From Paenibacillus illinoisensis NBRC 15959 (GTDB taxonomy: Bacteria > Bacillota > Bacilli > Paenibacillales > Paenibacillaceae), in contig NZ_BIME01000001.1 of the NCBI RefSeq assembly GCF_004000925.1, positions 930,001 through 994,000 on the forward strand: a stretch of DNA of 64,000 bases, in the 5' to 3' direction. Numbering within the stretch: the stretch's first letter is position 1; every line of letters begins with the position of its first letter. Of the stretch, positions 26,273-35,005 are shown piece after piece. The notes beneath the pieces were generated by a model, which saw only the letters and a program-made list of their open reading frames with translations, was not told the DNA's origin and did no database searches. The position numbers and the translations under genes are program-made.

Positions 26273-27712
26273 TTACTCTTCCCCGCCTTCTCGGACCTGT
26301 TCACGCGGCACACGCCGGGCAACACCAGTTCTCACTGCCGCTTCAACTACACGCTTACGGATCGACTTGACCACCTTATCATTGAATACGCTTGGAATAA
26401 TATAATAACGCGTACGTTCCTCATCCGAGATGGCAGAAGCAATGGCCTTCGCGGCTGCGAGTTTCATTTCTTCATTAATCTCCGTCGCACGGCAGTCCAG
26501 AACTGCTCTGAACATCCCCGGGAAACAAAGCACGTTATTAATCTGATTCGGATAATCTGAACGGCCTGTAGCCATGACGGCCACGATATCCTCCGCTACA
26601 GCTGGCATAATCTCCGGTACCGGGTTTGCCATCGCAAATACGATAGGGTCCTCAGCCATGGATTGCACATCTTCACGGGTTAACAGATTGCCACGGGATA
26701 ATCCGATAAACACGTCTGCTCCTCGAATAACATCCCGCAATGAACCCGACTCCAGCTCCGGATTGGTTCGCGAAGCATAATCACTCCATACCTCATTTTC
26801 ATAGGTTTGTGTCCGTACAATCGCTCCCTCACGGTCAACACCGATTAATCGGCTTGCTCCAGCGGACAGGAGAATATTGCTGCAAGCCACCCCTGCGGCG
26901 CCAATACCACAGACGACGATTTTCACATCGTTAATGGATTTGCCGACAAGTTTGAGCGCATTAATCAGACCGGCATATAACACAACTGCGGTACCATGCT
27001 GGTCATCATGAAACACGGGAATGTCCAGTTCCTCATTCAGTCTTCGTTCAATTTCAAAGCATCGCGGAGATGAGATATCCTCCAGATTAATACCGCCAAA
27101 AGCAGGTGAAATCGCTTTCACCGTGCGAATGATCTCCTCGGTATCCTGTGTATCCAGGCAGATCGGGAATGCATCCACACCTGCAAACTGCTTAAACAGC
27201 ATAGCCTTTCCTTCCATGACCGGCATCGCTGCACGAGGTCCAATGTTCCCTAGTCCGAGCACGGCACTGCCATCGGATACAACGGCAACCGTGTTCCGCT
27301 TGATGGTCAGCGAAAATGCCTTGCCCGGTTCATCGGCAATCGCCGAACATACACGAGCAACATCCGGTGTATAAACACGTGACAAGTCTTCCCGGTTATG
27401 AATCGGCGTTTTGGGAGTGACTTCGATTTTGCCGCCAAGGTGCAGCAGAAACGTGCGGTCAGACACGTTAATAATGGACACACCTTTGAGCTGGCGTACC
27501 GCTTCTATAATTTTGCTGTTATCCTGCGCATCCGTTACCGCAACTGTCAAGTCGCGCACACTCACATCCTGATTGGTCGAAATCACGTCGATGGCAATGA
27601 TGTCTCCCCCAGCTTCCGAGATGGCCGAGGCCACTTCGCCAAACTTGATATCTTTCGTTGTCATTTCCAGCCGAATAATAATGCTGTTGCCGTCCAGATT
27701 TCTCTGATTCAT
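26273..27712 (-). CDS. NAD-dependent malic enzyme with N-terminal ACT domain
   Basis: The enzyme decarboxylates malate to pyruvate with reduction of NAD(P). Residues about 8-80 form an ACT-like regulatory domain (IIIRLEMTTKDIKFGEVASA; AGGDIIAIDVI). The catalytic part starts near 90 with YTPDVARVCSAIAD, then NTVAVVSDGSAVLGLGNIGP, EDISSPRCFEIERRL, FHDDQHGTAVV with the metal-binding Asp pair, and a Rossmann domain with VVCGIGAAGVACSNILL. The 479-residue form starts at ATG 27712 behind GGGAGGAATTGG; the 22-residue upstream extension lacks a ribosome binding site. It forms an operon with the HD phosphohydrolase. Which coenzyme is preferred cannot be seen. Confidence 0.93.
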   Translation of the reverse strand: MNQRNLDGNSIIIRLEMTTKDIKFGEVASAISEAGGDIIAIDVISTNQDVSVRDLTVAVTDAQDNSKIIEAVRQLKGVSIINVSDRTFLLHLGGKIEVTPKTPIHNREDLSRVYTPDVARVCSAIADEPGKAFSLTIKRNTVAVVSDGSAVLGLGNIGPRAAMPVMEGKAMLFKQFAGVDAFPICLDTQDTEEIIRTVKAISPAFGGINLEDISSPRCFEIERRLNEELDIPVFHDDQHGTAVVLYAGLINALKLVGKSINDVKIVVCGIGAAGVACSNILLSAGASRLIGVDREGAIVRTQTYENEVWSDYASRTNPELESGSLRDVIRGADVFIGLSRGNLLTREDVQSMAEDPIVFAMANPVPEIMPAVAEDIVAVMATGRSDYPNQINNVLCFPGMFRAVLDCRATEINEEMKLAAAKAIASAISDEERTRYYIIPSVFNDKVVKSIRKRVVEAAVRTGVARRVPREQVREGGEE

Positions 27713-27831
27713 TCCAATTCCTCCCAGACTGAAAGTCTTGAGTTGCACGTTACCTGTTTCTCTTCGCTGTACATGCACTCTTTTCCTTTATCTTGTCCAG
27801 AAAAAGTGACAACTGCTACATGACTTTATAC

Positions 27832-27879
27832 AAAAAAAGACCGCCCTTACGTCTGATCTGACGTGTAGGACAGCCTTTC
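27832..27879 (-). terminator. Terminator of the galactan operon
   Basis: On the minus strand CCTACACGTC pairs with GACGTAAGG (one mismatch and offset) and GC-rich flanks extend the stem; TCTTTTTTTG follows. It lies just after the GH42 stop. Confidence 0.75.
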
Positions 27880-27888
27880 TCAGTTATC

Positions 27889-29961
27889 TTATTTTCGTGC
27901 AGCCGGTCTTCTCAAGACACGAATGTCATACGGCTGCAGATCCAAATGGGCATGAACTTCATCGCCACGAAGCAGATCCGTATAAGATTGCTTGTCCAGC
28001 TCCAGCTGCTTGGTTTCCGGCGTATAGTTCTGTACAAAAACATAGTCGGATGTACCATCAGTTCGCAGATGCGCAGTGACTCCTGCAGGAAGTTTGGTAT
28101 CGAGTGCACGTTCAATTCCCAGATCTGCAATGAGCTTGCCATAGAAATCATCATAGAACGGTGCAGTGAAACGCGTTGCGATATAATACGCTTTACCGGA
28201 CCCCAATCGGTTAACGGTCAATGCAGGTCGTCCGGCATAAAAGTCTGAACGATAGGTTGCCAGCGTCTCCGCCCCTTCCAGATGGATGAGATCACATAAT
28301 TCAATTGCATCGTATTCAGCCTGCAGACCGAGTTCGTTTCCGCTCACAGGAATCGCCCCATTCTGATCCCGGTCATGCAACCCGTCGATCTCTTCGGACC
28401 AGATCCCAAGCGTTTTGCGAAGTGGTCCCGGGAAACCTCCCAGGAAGCATAGGTCATTCTCATTGACGATCCCTGACCAATAGGTTCCGACGAATGTACC
28501 TCCATTTTCCACAAATCGCTCAATCCGTTCACCTACACCTTCCCGAACGAGGTAGAGCATCGGTGCGATCAGCAATTTGTACTTCGAGAGATCGGCTTCC
28601 ATATCGATCACGTCCACAGGTACTCCTTTTTTCCAAAATGCATCATAATGCCACTCTACCGTCTGCTCATACTTCACGCCAATATTACGCGGTCCCTGGG
28701 AATCCTTCACTGCCCAGCGGTTCTCCCAATCGAAAATGATGGCCACTTCTGCCGGTACGGACGTGCCTACAACCGCTTCCATTCCTTCGAGAGCCGTGCC
28801 TACGTCCGTCACATCCTTGAACACACGTGTGTGTTCATGTCCAACATGATCCACGACAGCACCATGCAGCTTCTCGCTGGAGCCTCTGCTCTTTCTCCAT
28901 TGGAAGTACTGCACACTATCCGAACCATGCCCTACCGCTTGAAGAGAAGACAGCAGATGCATGCCTGGACGTTTCAGCTTGCTGGTCTCCTGCCAGTTCG
29001 TTGAACTTGGCGTACTCTCCATCAGCAGGAACGGCTGCCCGCCTTTGATCGAACGAACGATATCATGCATCATCGCTATTCGGGAAGCCAGTTTATCTTC
29101 CTCATCCGCATCATGCCATGTCGGGTAGCTGTCCCAAGACAGGAAGTCCAGAATATCGGCAAACTTCCAGTAGTTCAATCCTTCATAAAATTCCATCAGA
29201 TTGGTTGTTACAGGCAGATCCGGATTACTTGCTTTGAGCGGTTTTGTTTCATGCACGATGAAGTCTGCTGTCTGATCCGTAACGAATCGCCGCCAGTCCA
29301 GATTCATGGCATGCACCTGTGTCTCACCATGCGGCGAAGGCGATTCCACCTGACTCCAGTCTGTAACCGTATGGCTCCAGAACGTAGTCCACCAGGAATG
29401 ATTCAATTCATCCAGCGTGCCATATTTATTTTTCACCCAGCCGCGAAAAGCCTCCTGACAATAATCACAATGGCAATCGCCGCCAAATTCATTGGAAATA
29501 TGCCAGCCGATCACCGCAGGATGCTGCGAATAACGTTCGGCGAGTTTGGTATTGATAGCCGTTACCTTTTCCCGGTATACAGGAGATGTATAACAATGGT
29601 TATGACGGAAACCGTGCAGGTTGCGAACCCGATTGGCTCCTACACGCAATACTTCCGGGTATTTGGCGGACATCCAGGCAGGTCTTGCACCGCTCGGCGT
29701 CGCGAGAAAGGCGTAGATTCCATTCGCTGCAAACGTATCCAAAACACGATCCAGCCATTCAAAGGTGTATACACCTTCCTCTGGTTCAAGGGATACCCAT
29801 GAGAAGATGCCAATGGACATCACGTTGCACTTGGCAAGCTTCATCAGGCGGATATCTTCTTCCAGCACCTCAGGATATTTGAGCCATTGCTCCGGGTTAT
29901 AATCTGCACCATGCAGCATGTGCGGCACCTTCGTACTTACAGGTGGATATTTATAAGTCAT
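27889..29961 (-). CDS. ganA: GH42 beta-galactosidase
   Basis: The 690-residue enzyme removes galactose from beta-1,4-galacto-oligosaccharides. Acid/base Glu158 lies in ISNEFGGDC and nucleophile Glu315 in LLMESTPSSTNW. Cys123, Cys163, Cys165 and Cys168 reproduce the zinc site known from GH42 structures. The C-terminal part has the trimerisation domain and a small beta domain (LQPYDIRVL). No signal peptide is present. It starts 36 bp after the GH53 gene behind AAGGAGACT, the last gene of the operon. GH53 plus GH42 equals the B. subtilis ganB/ganA pair, hence the symbol, by analogy only. Confidence 0.95.
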   Translation of the reverse strand: MTYKYPPVSTKVPHMLHGADYNPEQWLKYPEVLEEDIRLMKLAKCNVMSIGIFSWVSLEPEEGVYTFEWLDRVLDTFAANGIYAFLATPSGARPAWMSAKYPEVLRVGANRVRNLHGFRHNHCYTSPVYREKVTAINTKLAERYSQHPAVIGWHISNEFGGDCHCDYCQEAFRGWVKNKYGTLDELNHSWWTTFWSHTVTDWSQVESPSPHGETQVHAMNLDWRRFVTDQTADFIVHETKPLKASNPDLPVTTNLMEFYEGLNYWKFADILDFLSWDSYPTWHDADEEDKLASRIAMMHDIVRSIKGGQPFLLMESTPSSTNWQETSKLKRPGMHLLSSLQAVGHGSDSVQYFQWRKSRGSSEKLHGAVVDHVGHEHTRVFKDVTDVGTALEGMEAVVGTSVPAEVAIIFDWENRWAVKDSQGPRNIGVKYEQTVEWHYDAFWKKGVPVDVIDMEADLSKYKLLIAPMLYLVREGVGERIERFVENGGTFVGTYWSGIVNENDLCFLGGFPGPLRKTLGIWSEEIDGLHDRDQNGAIPVSGNELGLQAEYDAIELCDLIHLEGAETLATYRSDFYAGRPALTVNRLGSGKAYYIATRFTAPFYDDFYGKLIADLGIERALDTKLPAGVTAHLRTDGTSDYVFVQNYTPETKQLELDKQSYTDLLRGDEVHAHLDLQPYDIRVLRRPAARK

Positions 29962-29997
29962 ATTTCGAGTCTCCTTATCCTTATGTTGAATAGCTCT

Positions 29998-31110
29998 CTA
30001 TCTGATCAATGCCGAGCCCTTCGGCGTATCCTTTTCCGATTTCTCCGAAGTTACATCAGCCTTCAAAGCTGTAAACGATTCCAATTTGCGGCCTTTAAAA
30101 TCAAACATCGTCAAATTGCCCCAGTTGTTCGGATGTCCAACAGACCATTCCGGCTTACTCGGGATCCATGCAGGCTCCCAATAGTAAAAACCTTGACCCA
30201 ATCCTCCCGGAACCTCACGAATAATCTGTAGTAAGTCCTGCAGGTAGCGCGCTTGCCCTTCCACACTTGCCGGATAACCTGGCAGCAGCAGATCTTCCTG
30301 ATTCAGAATCCACTCGTGATCTTCGGGTTGTTCCAGTGTCCAGGGATAAGCGGTCTCAACCACGTTAATGGGCTTGCCGTATCTGGCGGCCAGGTCATGC
30401 AAATTGTCACGCAGCGCGTCCAATGTTCCATGCCACCAGGGATAGTACGAGAGTCCAATCGTATCGAACTCCACGCCAAGTGCTTCGAAACGGTCGTAAA
30501 ACTTCCGGCTTTCCACGTTATCCCCGCCACGATCAATATGGATCATGATGTTGATATTGGAATCAACGGATTTAACAGCAGCAATACCGTACTTCACCAG
30601 GCCTGCAAAACGTTCCCACTGTTCGTCGGTGTCATGCTCTTCACCGCTCACCCGTCCTTCATCCCACAGCATGCCTGGGGTAATTTCATTCCCGACCTGT
30701 ACCATGTCAGGCAGCGCGTCATGTTCTTTTAACGTGCGAAGCACATCTGCTGTATAGGTGCACACCGCCCGCTGAAGTTCCTCATAAGACAGATTCTCCC
30801 ACGCTTTGGGCTTCCACTGGTTGGCTGGGTCTGCCCAGCGATCCGAGTAATGGAAGTCGAGCAGAAATTGCAGCCCTTGTTCTTTGATCCGTTTGGCAAT
30901 CGTTACGGTTCGCTCCAGATTGCAGAATCCTCCGACAGGATCGTTCCAGATCCGCAGTCGAATCGCATTGGCACCGTTCAGCTTCAGGATGGACAGCAGG
31001 TCCTGTTCCTTGCCGTCCGTGTCGCTGTAGCTCCCTCCATGCTGTTCAATTTCATCCATAAAAGACACATCCATCCCAAGAATGAATGGCTTATTCTCCA
31101 AGTTGCTCAC
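29998..31110 (-). CDS. GH53 arabinogalactan endo-beta-1,4-galactanase, apparently cytoplasmic
   Basis: The 370-residue GH53 enzyme cleaves beta-1,4-galactan chains. FILGMDVSFMDEIEQ near the N-terminus, acid/base Glu142 in VQVGNEITPGMLW and nucleophile Glu252 in INVVETAYPWT are visible, together with YYPWWHGTL and GLGQGFYYWEPAWIP. Secreted homologues such as GanB have signal peptides; this one starts directly with the catalytic barrel. I prefer GTG at 31110, 8 bp after GGAGG, over ATG at 31125, which overlaps this site; both lack a signal peptide. It lies 38 bp after the LplC-type permease gene and 36 bp before GH42. Substrate should be imported galacto-oligosaccharides. Confidence 0.93.
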   Translation of the reverse strand: MSNLENKPFILGMDVSFMDEIEQHGGSYSDTDGKEQDLLSILKLNGANAIRLRIWNDPVGGFCNLERTVTIAKRIKEQGLQFLLDFHYSDRWADPANQWKPKAWENLSYEELQRAVCTYTADVLRTLKEHDALPDMVQVGNEITPGMLWDEGRVSGEEHDTDEQWERFAGLVKYGIAAVKSVDSNINIMIHIDRGGDNVESRKFYDRFEALGVEFDTIGLSYYPWWHGTLDALRDNLHDLAARYGKPINVVETAYPWTLEQPEDHEWILNQEDLLLPGYPASVEGQARYLQDLLQIIREVPGGLGQGFYYWEPAWIPSKPEWSVGHPNNWGNLTMFDFKGRKLESFTALKADVTSEKSEKDTPKGSALIR

Positions 31111-31148
31111 TTGTTCAACCTCCATTGGATTAGATTTAGCAACCAGGC

Positions 31149-32027
31149 TCAGCCTTTAACTGAACCCAGTGTCATGCCTTTAACAAAGAAACGCTGCAGG
31201 AACGGGTACACAATCAGAATTGGGGCGCTTCCGATAAAGATTTGTGCAGCTCTTACCGTGGTTTGAGAAATGGTCTCCATCTCTTTCGGGTTCATGGCCA
31301 TCGTACTCATATCACGTTTGATAATGACGGTCTGCATGAAAGTAGCCAGCGGATAATCCTTAGCATTGTTCATATAGAGCAATCCGTCAAACCATGAGTT
31401 CCAGTGGAACACCATACTGAACAGTGCAATGGTCGCGATCGATGGCATGGAAATCGGCAGGAAAATACTGAACAACGTTCTGAAGTGATTCGCTCCATCC
31501 ATCAGCGCCGCTTCCTCAAGCTCTTTCGGAATACCCCGGAAGAAGTTTAGCATCAGAATAACGAGGAATGTATTAACAGCTCCCGGCAGCACCAGCACCC
31601 AGAAGGAATCCATTAGGCCGATTTTCTGAATGACCATATAGAAGGGAACCAGTCCCCCATTGAAAATCATACTAAAAACGAAAATCCATGAATAGACGGT
31701 TCTTCCTTTAAATTCATTATTTTCTTTCGACAACGGGTAGGCCGCCAAAAAGGTAATCAGCAACGTAATTCCCGTACCAATAACGGTCCGCAGCAAGGAA
31801 ATCCAGAGAGAGTTTAGGAAAATCGGATTATTCATCGTTTTTTTGTATGCTTCAAGTGAGAATCCTACCGGCCAGAGGCTGACGAGGTTGGCGTCTGCGG
31901 CAGCCTTGTTACTGAAGGATACAGCCAGGACATGAATCATCGGTACAATACACATAATGGCAACCAAAATGAGAAAACAAATATTAATGACGTTGAACAC
32001 GCGATAAGGCGTTGATTTATGATACAT
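31149..32027 (-). CDS. Carbohydrate ABC transporter permease (LplC/ MalG type)
   Basis: The 292-residue protein has six membrane segments and the EAA loop EEAALMDGANHFRTLFSIFLPIS (in part EEAALMDGANHFRTLF, near 185-200), which contacts the ATPase. TPYRVFNVINICFLILVAIM at the start and the C-terminal PILIVYPFLQRFFVKGMTLGSVKG (in part FLQRFFVKGMTLGSVKG) are typical of LplC partners in YesM/YesN-linked importers. It pairs with the LplB-type permease 29 bp upstream. No ATP-binding subunit is encoded here, as usual; a shared MsmX-like ATPase elsewhere is expected. Confidence 0.95.
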   Translation of the reverse strand: MYHKSTPYRVFNVINICFLILVAIMCIVPMIHVLAVSFSNKAAADANLVSLWPVGFSLEAYKKTMNNPIFLNSLWISLLRTVIGTGITLLITFLAAYPLSKENNEFKGRTVYSWIFVFSMIFNGGLVPFYMVIQKIGLMDSFWVLVLPGAVNTFLVILMLNFFRGIPKELEEAALMDGANHFRTLFSIFLPISMPSIATIALFSMVFHWNSWFDGLLYMNNAKDYPLATFMQTVIIKRDMSTMAMNPKEMETISQTTVRAAQIFIGSAPILIVYPFLQRFFVKGMTLGSVKG

Positions 32028-32056
32028 CGTGGTCCCTTCTTTCTCCGTTCATTCGA

Positions 32057-32947
32057 TTAGAATATACGATATCCGGCGTATTTTTTGGCTAGGCTGTATG
32101 ATACAAGGATCAAGATCATGCTGATGACCGATTTAAACAATCCAATTGCGGTCGCGAAGCCCATCTCTCCATTTTCCAGCGCCGAGCGATATACGAATGT
32201 ATCAATAATGTCGCCCGTTTGATATACGAGCGGGTTGTACAGGTTGAAAATCTGATCGAACCCAGCGTTAAGCACGTTGCCCAGTGCCAGTGTTCCAACC
32301 ACCATCAGCATCGGTACAAGAGACGGGATGGTAATATGCAGCGTCTGCTTCCAGCGACCCGCTCCGTCAATCTCTGCTGCTTCATACAGCGCCGGGTTAA
32401 TGCCGGCAAGGGCAGCCAGGAAGACAATCATGTTATAGCCGAATTCCTTCCACACATCCGTTAGAATGATCGTTGGTCGGAACCAGCTGTTATCGCCAAG
32501 GAAGAAATATGGCCCAAGTCCGAATGTCCCGAGTACCCGGTTCACCAGTCCTCCGGTGGATAACAGATCAATCAGAATTCCGCCCAGGATGACCCAAGAC
32601 AAGAAGTGAGGCAGATACACCAAGGTTTGAATCGTTCGCTGGATCGCCATCTTGCGAACCTCATTGAGCAGAATCGCGAACACAAACGGGACAAACAAGT
32701 TAAAAATGAGTTTTAGCACAGCAATGATCAATGTATTCCAAATGACTTGCAGGCTGTCCTCGCGTTCAAATAAATATCTAAAATTATCAAGCCCGACCCA
32801 CTCCGAGCCGCTGATGCCGAGCCATGGTTTGTAGTTCTGAAATGCCATAACAATTCCGCCCATAGGCACATAACTGAATATAATCAGAAAGATGATGGCT
32901 GGCAGCAGCATTACGTGAAATGGCCAAGTTCGTTTCAAAGTTCTCAT
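32057..32947 (-). CDS. Carbohydrate ABC transporter permease (LplB type)
   Basis: The 296-residue protein has six membrane segments. HVMLLPAIIFLIIFSYVPMG at the start, GLDNFRYLFEREDS, and the EAA loop YEAAEIDGAGRWKQTLHITI near 190-210 are diagnostic of LplB-type inner membrane subunits. It starts behind GGGGGAG. A strong minus-strand promoter lies 57 bp upstream (33004-33030), so it may be expressed separately from the binding protein, from which it is parted by a terminator. Together with LplC and the lipoprotein at 33195 it should import galactan-derived oligosaccharides. Confidence 0.95.
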   Translation of the reverse strand: MRTLKRTWPFHVMLLPAIIFLIIFSYVPMGGIVMAFQNYKPWLGISGSEWVGLDNFRYLFEREDSLQVIWNTLIIAVLKLIFNLFVPFVFAILLNEVRKMAIQRTIQTLVYLPHFLSWVILGGILIDLLSTGGLVNRVLGTFGLGPYFFLGDNSWFRPTIILTDVWKEFGYNMIVFLAALAGINPALYEAAEIDGAGRWKQTLHITIPSLVPMLMVVGTLALGNVLNAGFDQIFNLYNPLVYQTGDIIDTFVYRSALENGEMGFATAIGLFKSVISMILILVSYSLAKKYAGYRIF

Positions 32948-33003
32948 GATTGCTCCCCCTGTAATTCTTCCTACTCAAGGCTTCCTGAGTGGCTTATACT
33001 GCG

Positions 33004-33030
33004 ATTATATCAACCGTTTGCATAGGTCAA
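33004..33030 (-). promoter_or_regulatory. Promoter of the permease/GH53/GH42 segment with cre-like spacer
   Basis: On the minus strand TTGACC is followed after 15 bp by an extended -10 (TGATATAAT). The spacer contains TGCAAACGGTTGAT (33009-33022), a partial cre with mismatches at the 3' end. The short spacer suggests activator dependence. Confidence 0.6.
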
Positions 33031-33033
33031 ACA

Positions 33034-33067
33034 GCACATAAAAGCAATATAAATGGCACAAAAGCAA
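33034..33067. promoter_or_regulatory. Tandem direct repeats upstream of the permease promoter
   Basis: GCACATAAAAGCAA (33034-33047) and GCACAAAAGCAA (33056-33067) are direct repeats 22 bp apart, just upstream of the -35 box. They resemble the half sites upstream of the kinase and binding-protein genes and are likely sites of the response regulator at 35006-36628. Confidence 0.6.
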
Positions 33068-33150
33068 CCACTTTGGACTAGCTGCATTTACAGCCATTCC
33101 TCCCTCTTGGGCTAGCACCCCTATCAAGCAAATCAAGCTCTCCTAACGAC

Positions 33151-33183
33151 AAAAAAGCGCGCAGACCTGGCTGGTCTGCACGC
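33151..33183 (-). terminator. Terminator between binding protein and permeases
   Basis: On the minus strand GCGTGCAGACC pairs with GGTCTGCGCGC (one wobble) over a 5-base loop followed by six T residues. It lies inside the transport gene cluster and should lower permease expression relative to the binding protein. Confidence 0.9.
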
Positions 33184-33194
33184 TCCTTGTATTC

Positions 33195-34877
33195 TTATTT
33201 TTTCACACTGTCATACCACTCGTTGACCTCTTGTGTGATTTGGTCACCGCCACCCGATTTCCACGTTTGTACAAATGTATCGAACGCATCTACAGGATTT
33301 TTGCCATAAATAATTTCGTTGAATGCCTGATTCTCGATTTTGTTCAGATAGTCGAGCTTGGATTTCATCGTCGCTGTTGTAGGACCTGTAAACATGTTTT
33401 TGTACGAGATCTCTTCCTGACTGAGCAATACTTTTGCAGCAGCAGGGGTTTCTGGCCCATAGTTGACGGCCACGTCCTTCTCAAGCTTCGTCTCAGGCTC
33501 TTTGCCATCAGCCAGGTTCAGCAGTGCTTTCATCTGGGCATCCGGAATACGGGCACCATCACGCACAAGCAGATAACGGACAACGTTCACATATCCGCCC
33601 TCAATTTGATCAATCGGCAATTGTTTGCCGTCAGCATCCAATTGATAGTCATACTTTTCAAACAGACCGTTATCATACGGGCTTCCTGGTGCAGGATCCG
33701 CATAGTTGTCGAACAGGTAGTTCTCATAAGTAAAGAACGCTTCAGGATGCTCCATGTCTTTCTTAATTAGGATGACACCATTAACAAACTGTGTACCGTG
33801 ACGCATGGCTTTACCTTCAGGTCCTACTGGAATTTCGATCGGCTTCCAAACGGCACTTGGCACATTTTTCACCGTATCCAGCAACGGCCATCCGCTCATC
33901 CAGTAAGGGCCTGGAATAATGCCGGCCGTACCCGCCACGGCAGGCTCTGCCGTTTTGTTCTCATCCCACAAAGCTGCTTCCTGCGGAATGTAACCTTTTT
34001 TGAGCCACTCGCTCAATTTGGTCAAACCTTGCTTCATGCCAGGGTTGATGGAGCCATACTCCAGCTTGCCATCTGCACCCAGATTCCATTGGAATGGCAG
34101 CGTACCGTATGCACCGAAGATCCAGGATGGATCACCCATCCAGGTGTTCATGGATGTTTTGAAACCGATACTCAGTGGAGTGACCTTGTCTGGAGCCAAT
34201 CCATCCGGGTTATTATTTTTGAACGCTTCCATTACGGCTTCCAGTTCGTCAATCGTTTTTGGCGCTTTCATGTTCAGCTTGTCCAGCCAGTCCTGACGGA
34301 TCCAGAGCAGGTAGTCATTGTTGTAGGCATAGTCGAGTACCGGTATACCCATTCTTTTGCCATCACGGCTGTACTGGTTCCATACGTTCGGATCCTGCTC
34401 CATTGCTTTCTTCCAAGTATCCGATGCGTATTTATCGAAAAGTGGACCGACTTCCTGATACATGCCGGAATCAATCAAATCCTGAGCCAGCAGGTTATCT
34501 CCTACCGTTACCACGTCAGGCATCTCTTGACCGGAAGACATGGCCAGACGAAGTTTTGTCGCGAATGCGTTGTTCGTATCTGTCACAGACCACAAGGATT
34601 TGATTTCAATTCCAAATTTGTCTTTGGCCCATTTGGTTGCCACGTTATTTTCCATCGATTCGCCATTTTTGAATTTCAGCTCAGGGTCAATTCCCCATGC
34701 TGTTGTAATCGTTACTGCCGGATCATATTTTTCTTTGTATTCGTTTTCAACGGCTGGCGTGCTGGAACCAGCACTCTCACCGCCACTGCCTCCACCGCAT
34801 GCAGCAAGAATGACAGCCAAACACGTTGTCGTAGCCAGGAGCGGCAGCCATCTCTTTTTTGTAGATTTCGCTCTCAT
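33195..34877 (-). CDS. Extracellular solute-binding lipoprotein (LplA type)
   Basis: The 560-residue lipoprotein has a type II signal peptide with lipobox LAAC, Cys27, followed by a Gly/Ser linker. The mature protein has the two-lobe periplasmic-binding fold of family 1 with PDVVTVGDNLLAQDLIDSGM and WIRQDWLDKLNMKAPKTIDE (shared by LplA-like proteins) and many Trp and Tyr residues suitable for sugar stacking. It should capture galactan oligosaccharides outside the membrane; the specificity rests on the linked GH53 and GH42. The start follows GGGGGAACAACA. The promoter has a perfect TATAAT and poor -35, with a regulator-type element at 34947-34979. Confidence 0.93.
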   Translation of the reverse strand: MRAKSTKKRWLPLLATTTCLAVILAACGGGSGGESAGSSTPAVENEYKEKYDPAVTITTAWGIDPELKFKNGESMENNVATKWAKDKFGIEIKSLWSVTDTNNAFATKLRLAMSSGQEMPDVVTVGDNLLAQDLIDSGMYQEVGPLFDKYASDTWKKAMEQDPNVWNQYSRDGKRMGIPVLDYAYNNDYLLWIRQDWLDKLNMKAPKTIDELEAVMEAFKNNNPDGLAPDKVTPLSIGFKTSMNTWMGDPSWIFGAYGTLPFQWNLGADGKLEYGSINPGMKQGLTKLSEWLKKGYIPQEAALWDENKTAEPAVAGTAGIIPGPYWMSGWPLLDTVKNVPSAVWKPIEIPVGPEGKAMRHGTQFVNGVILIKKDMEHPEAFFTYENYLFDNYADPAPGSPYDNGLFEKYDYQLDADGKQLPIDQIEGGYVNVVRYLLVRDGARIPDAQMKALLNLADGKEPETKLEKDVAVNYGPETPAAAKVLLSQEEISYKNMFTGPTTATMKSKLDYLNKIENQAFNEIIYGKNPVDAFDTFVQTWKSGGGDQITQEVNEWYDSVKK

Positions 34878-34916
34878 TGTTGTTCCCCCTCAATCAATCG
34901 TTTTGGTTACCCTTTC

Positions 34917-34922
34917 ATTATA
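34917..34922 (-). promoter_or_regulatory. -10 box of the binding-protein promoter
   Basis: TATAAT on the minus strand, about 40 bp before the start codon. The -35 position (TAGGCT region) is far from TTGACA, as expected of an activator-dependent promoter. The element at 34947-34970 would lie at about -37 to -60. Confidence 0.6.
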
Positions 34923-34946
34923 GGCCTGCCAGGCCTTTCAGCCTAT

Positions 34947-34979
34947 GTCACGAAAACAAGATTTCTGCACCTTTGACAA
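34947..34979 (-). promoter_or_regulatory. Candidate response-regulator binding site, copy A
   Basis: The plus-strand text has TCACGAAAACAA (34948-34959), a short AT spacer with ATTTCTGCAC (34961-34970), and a second half ending ACAA. Bases 34947-34970 match 38627-38650 at 21 of 24 positions. Confidence 0.65.
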
Positions 34980-35005
34980 CCTATATATTGGAATGGAGGA
35001 TGAAA

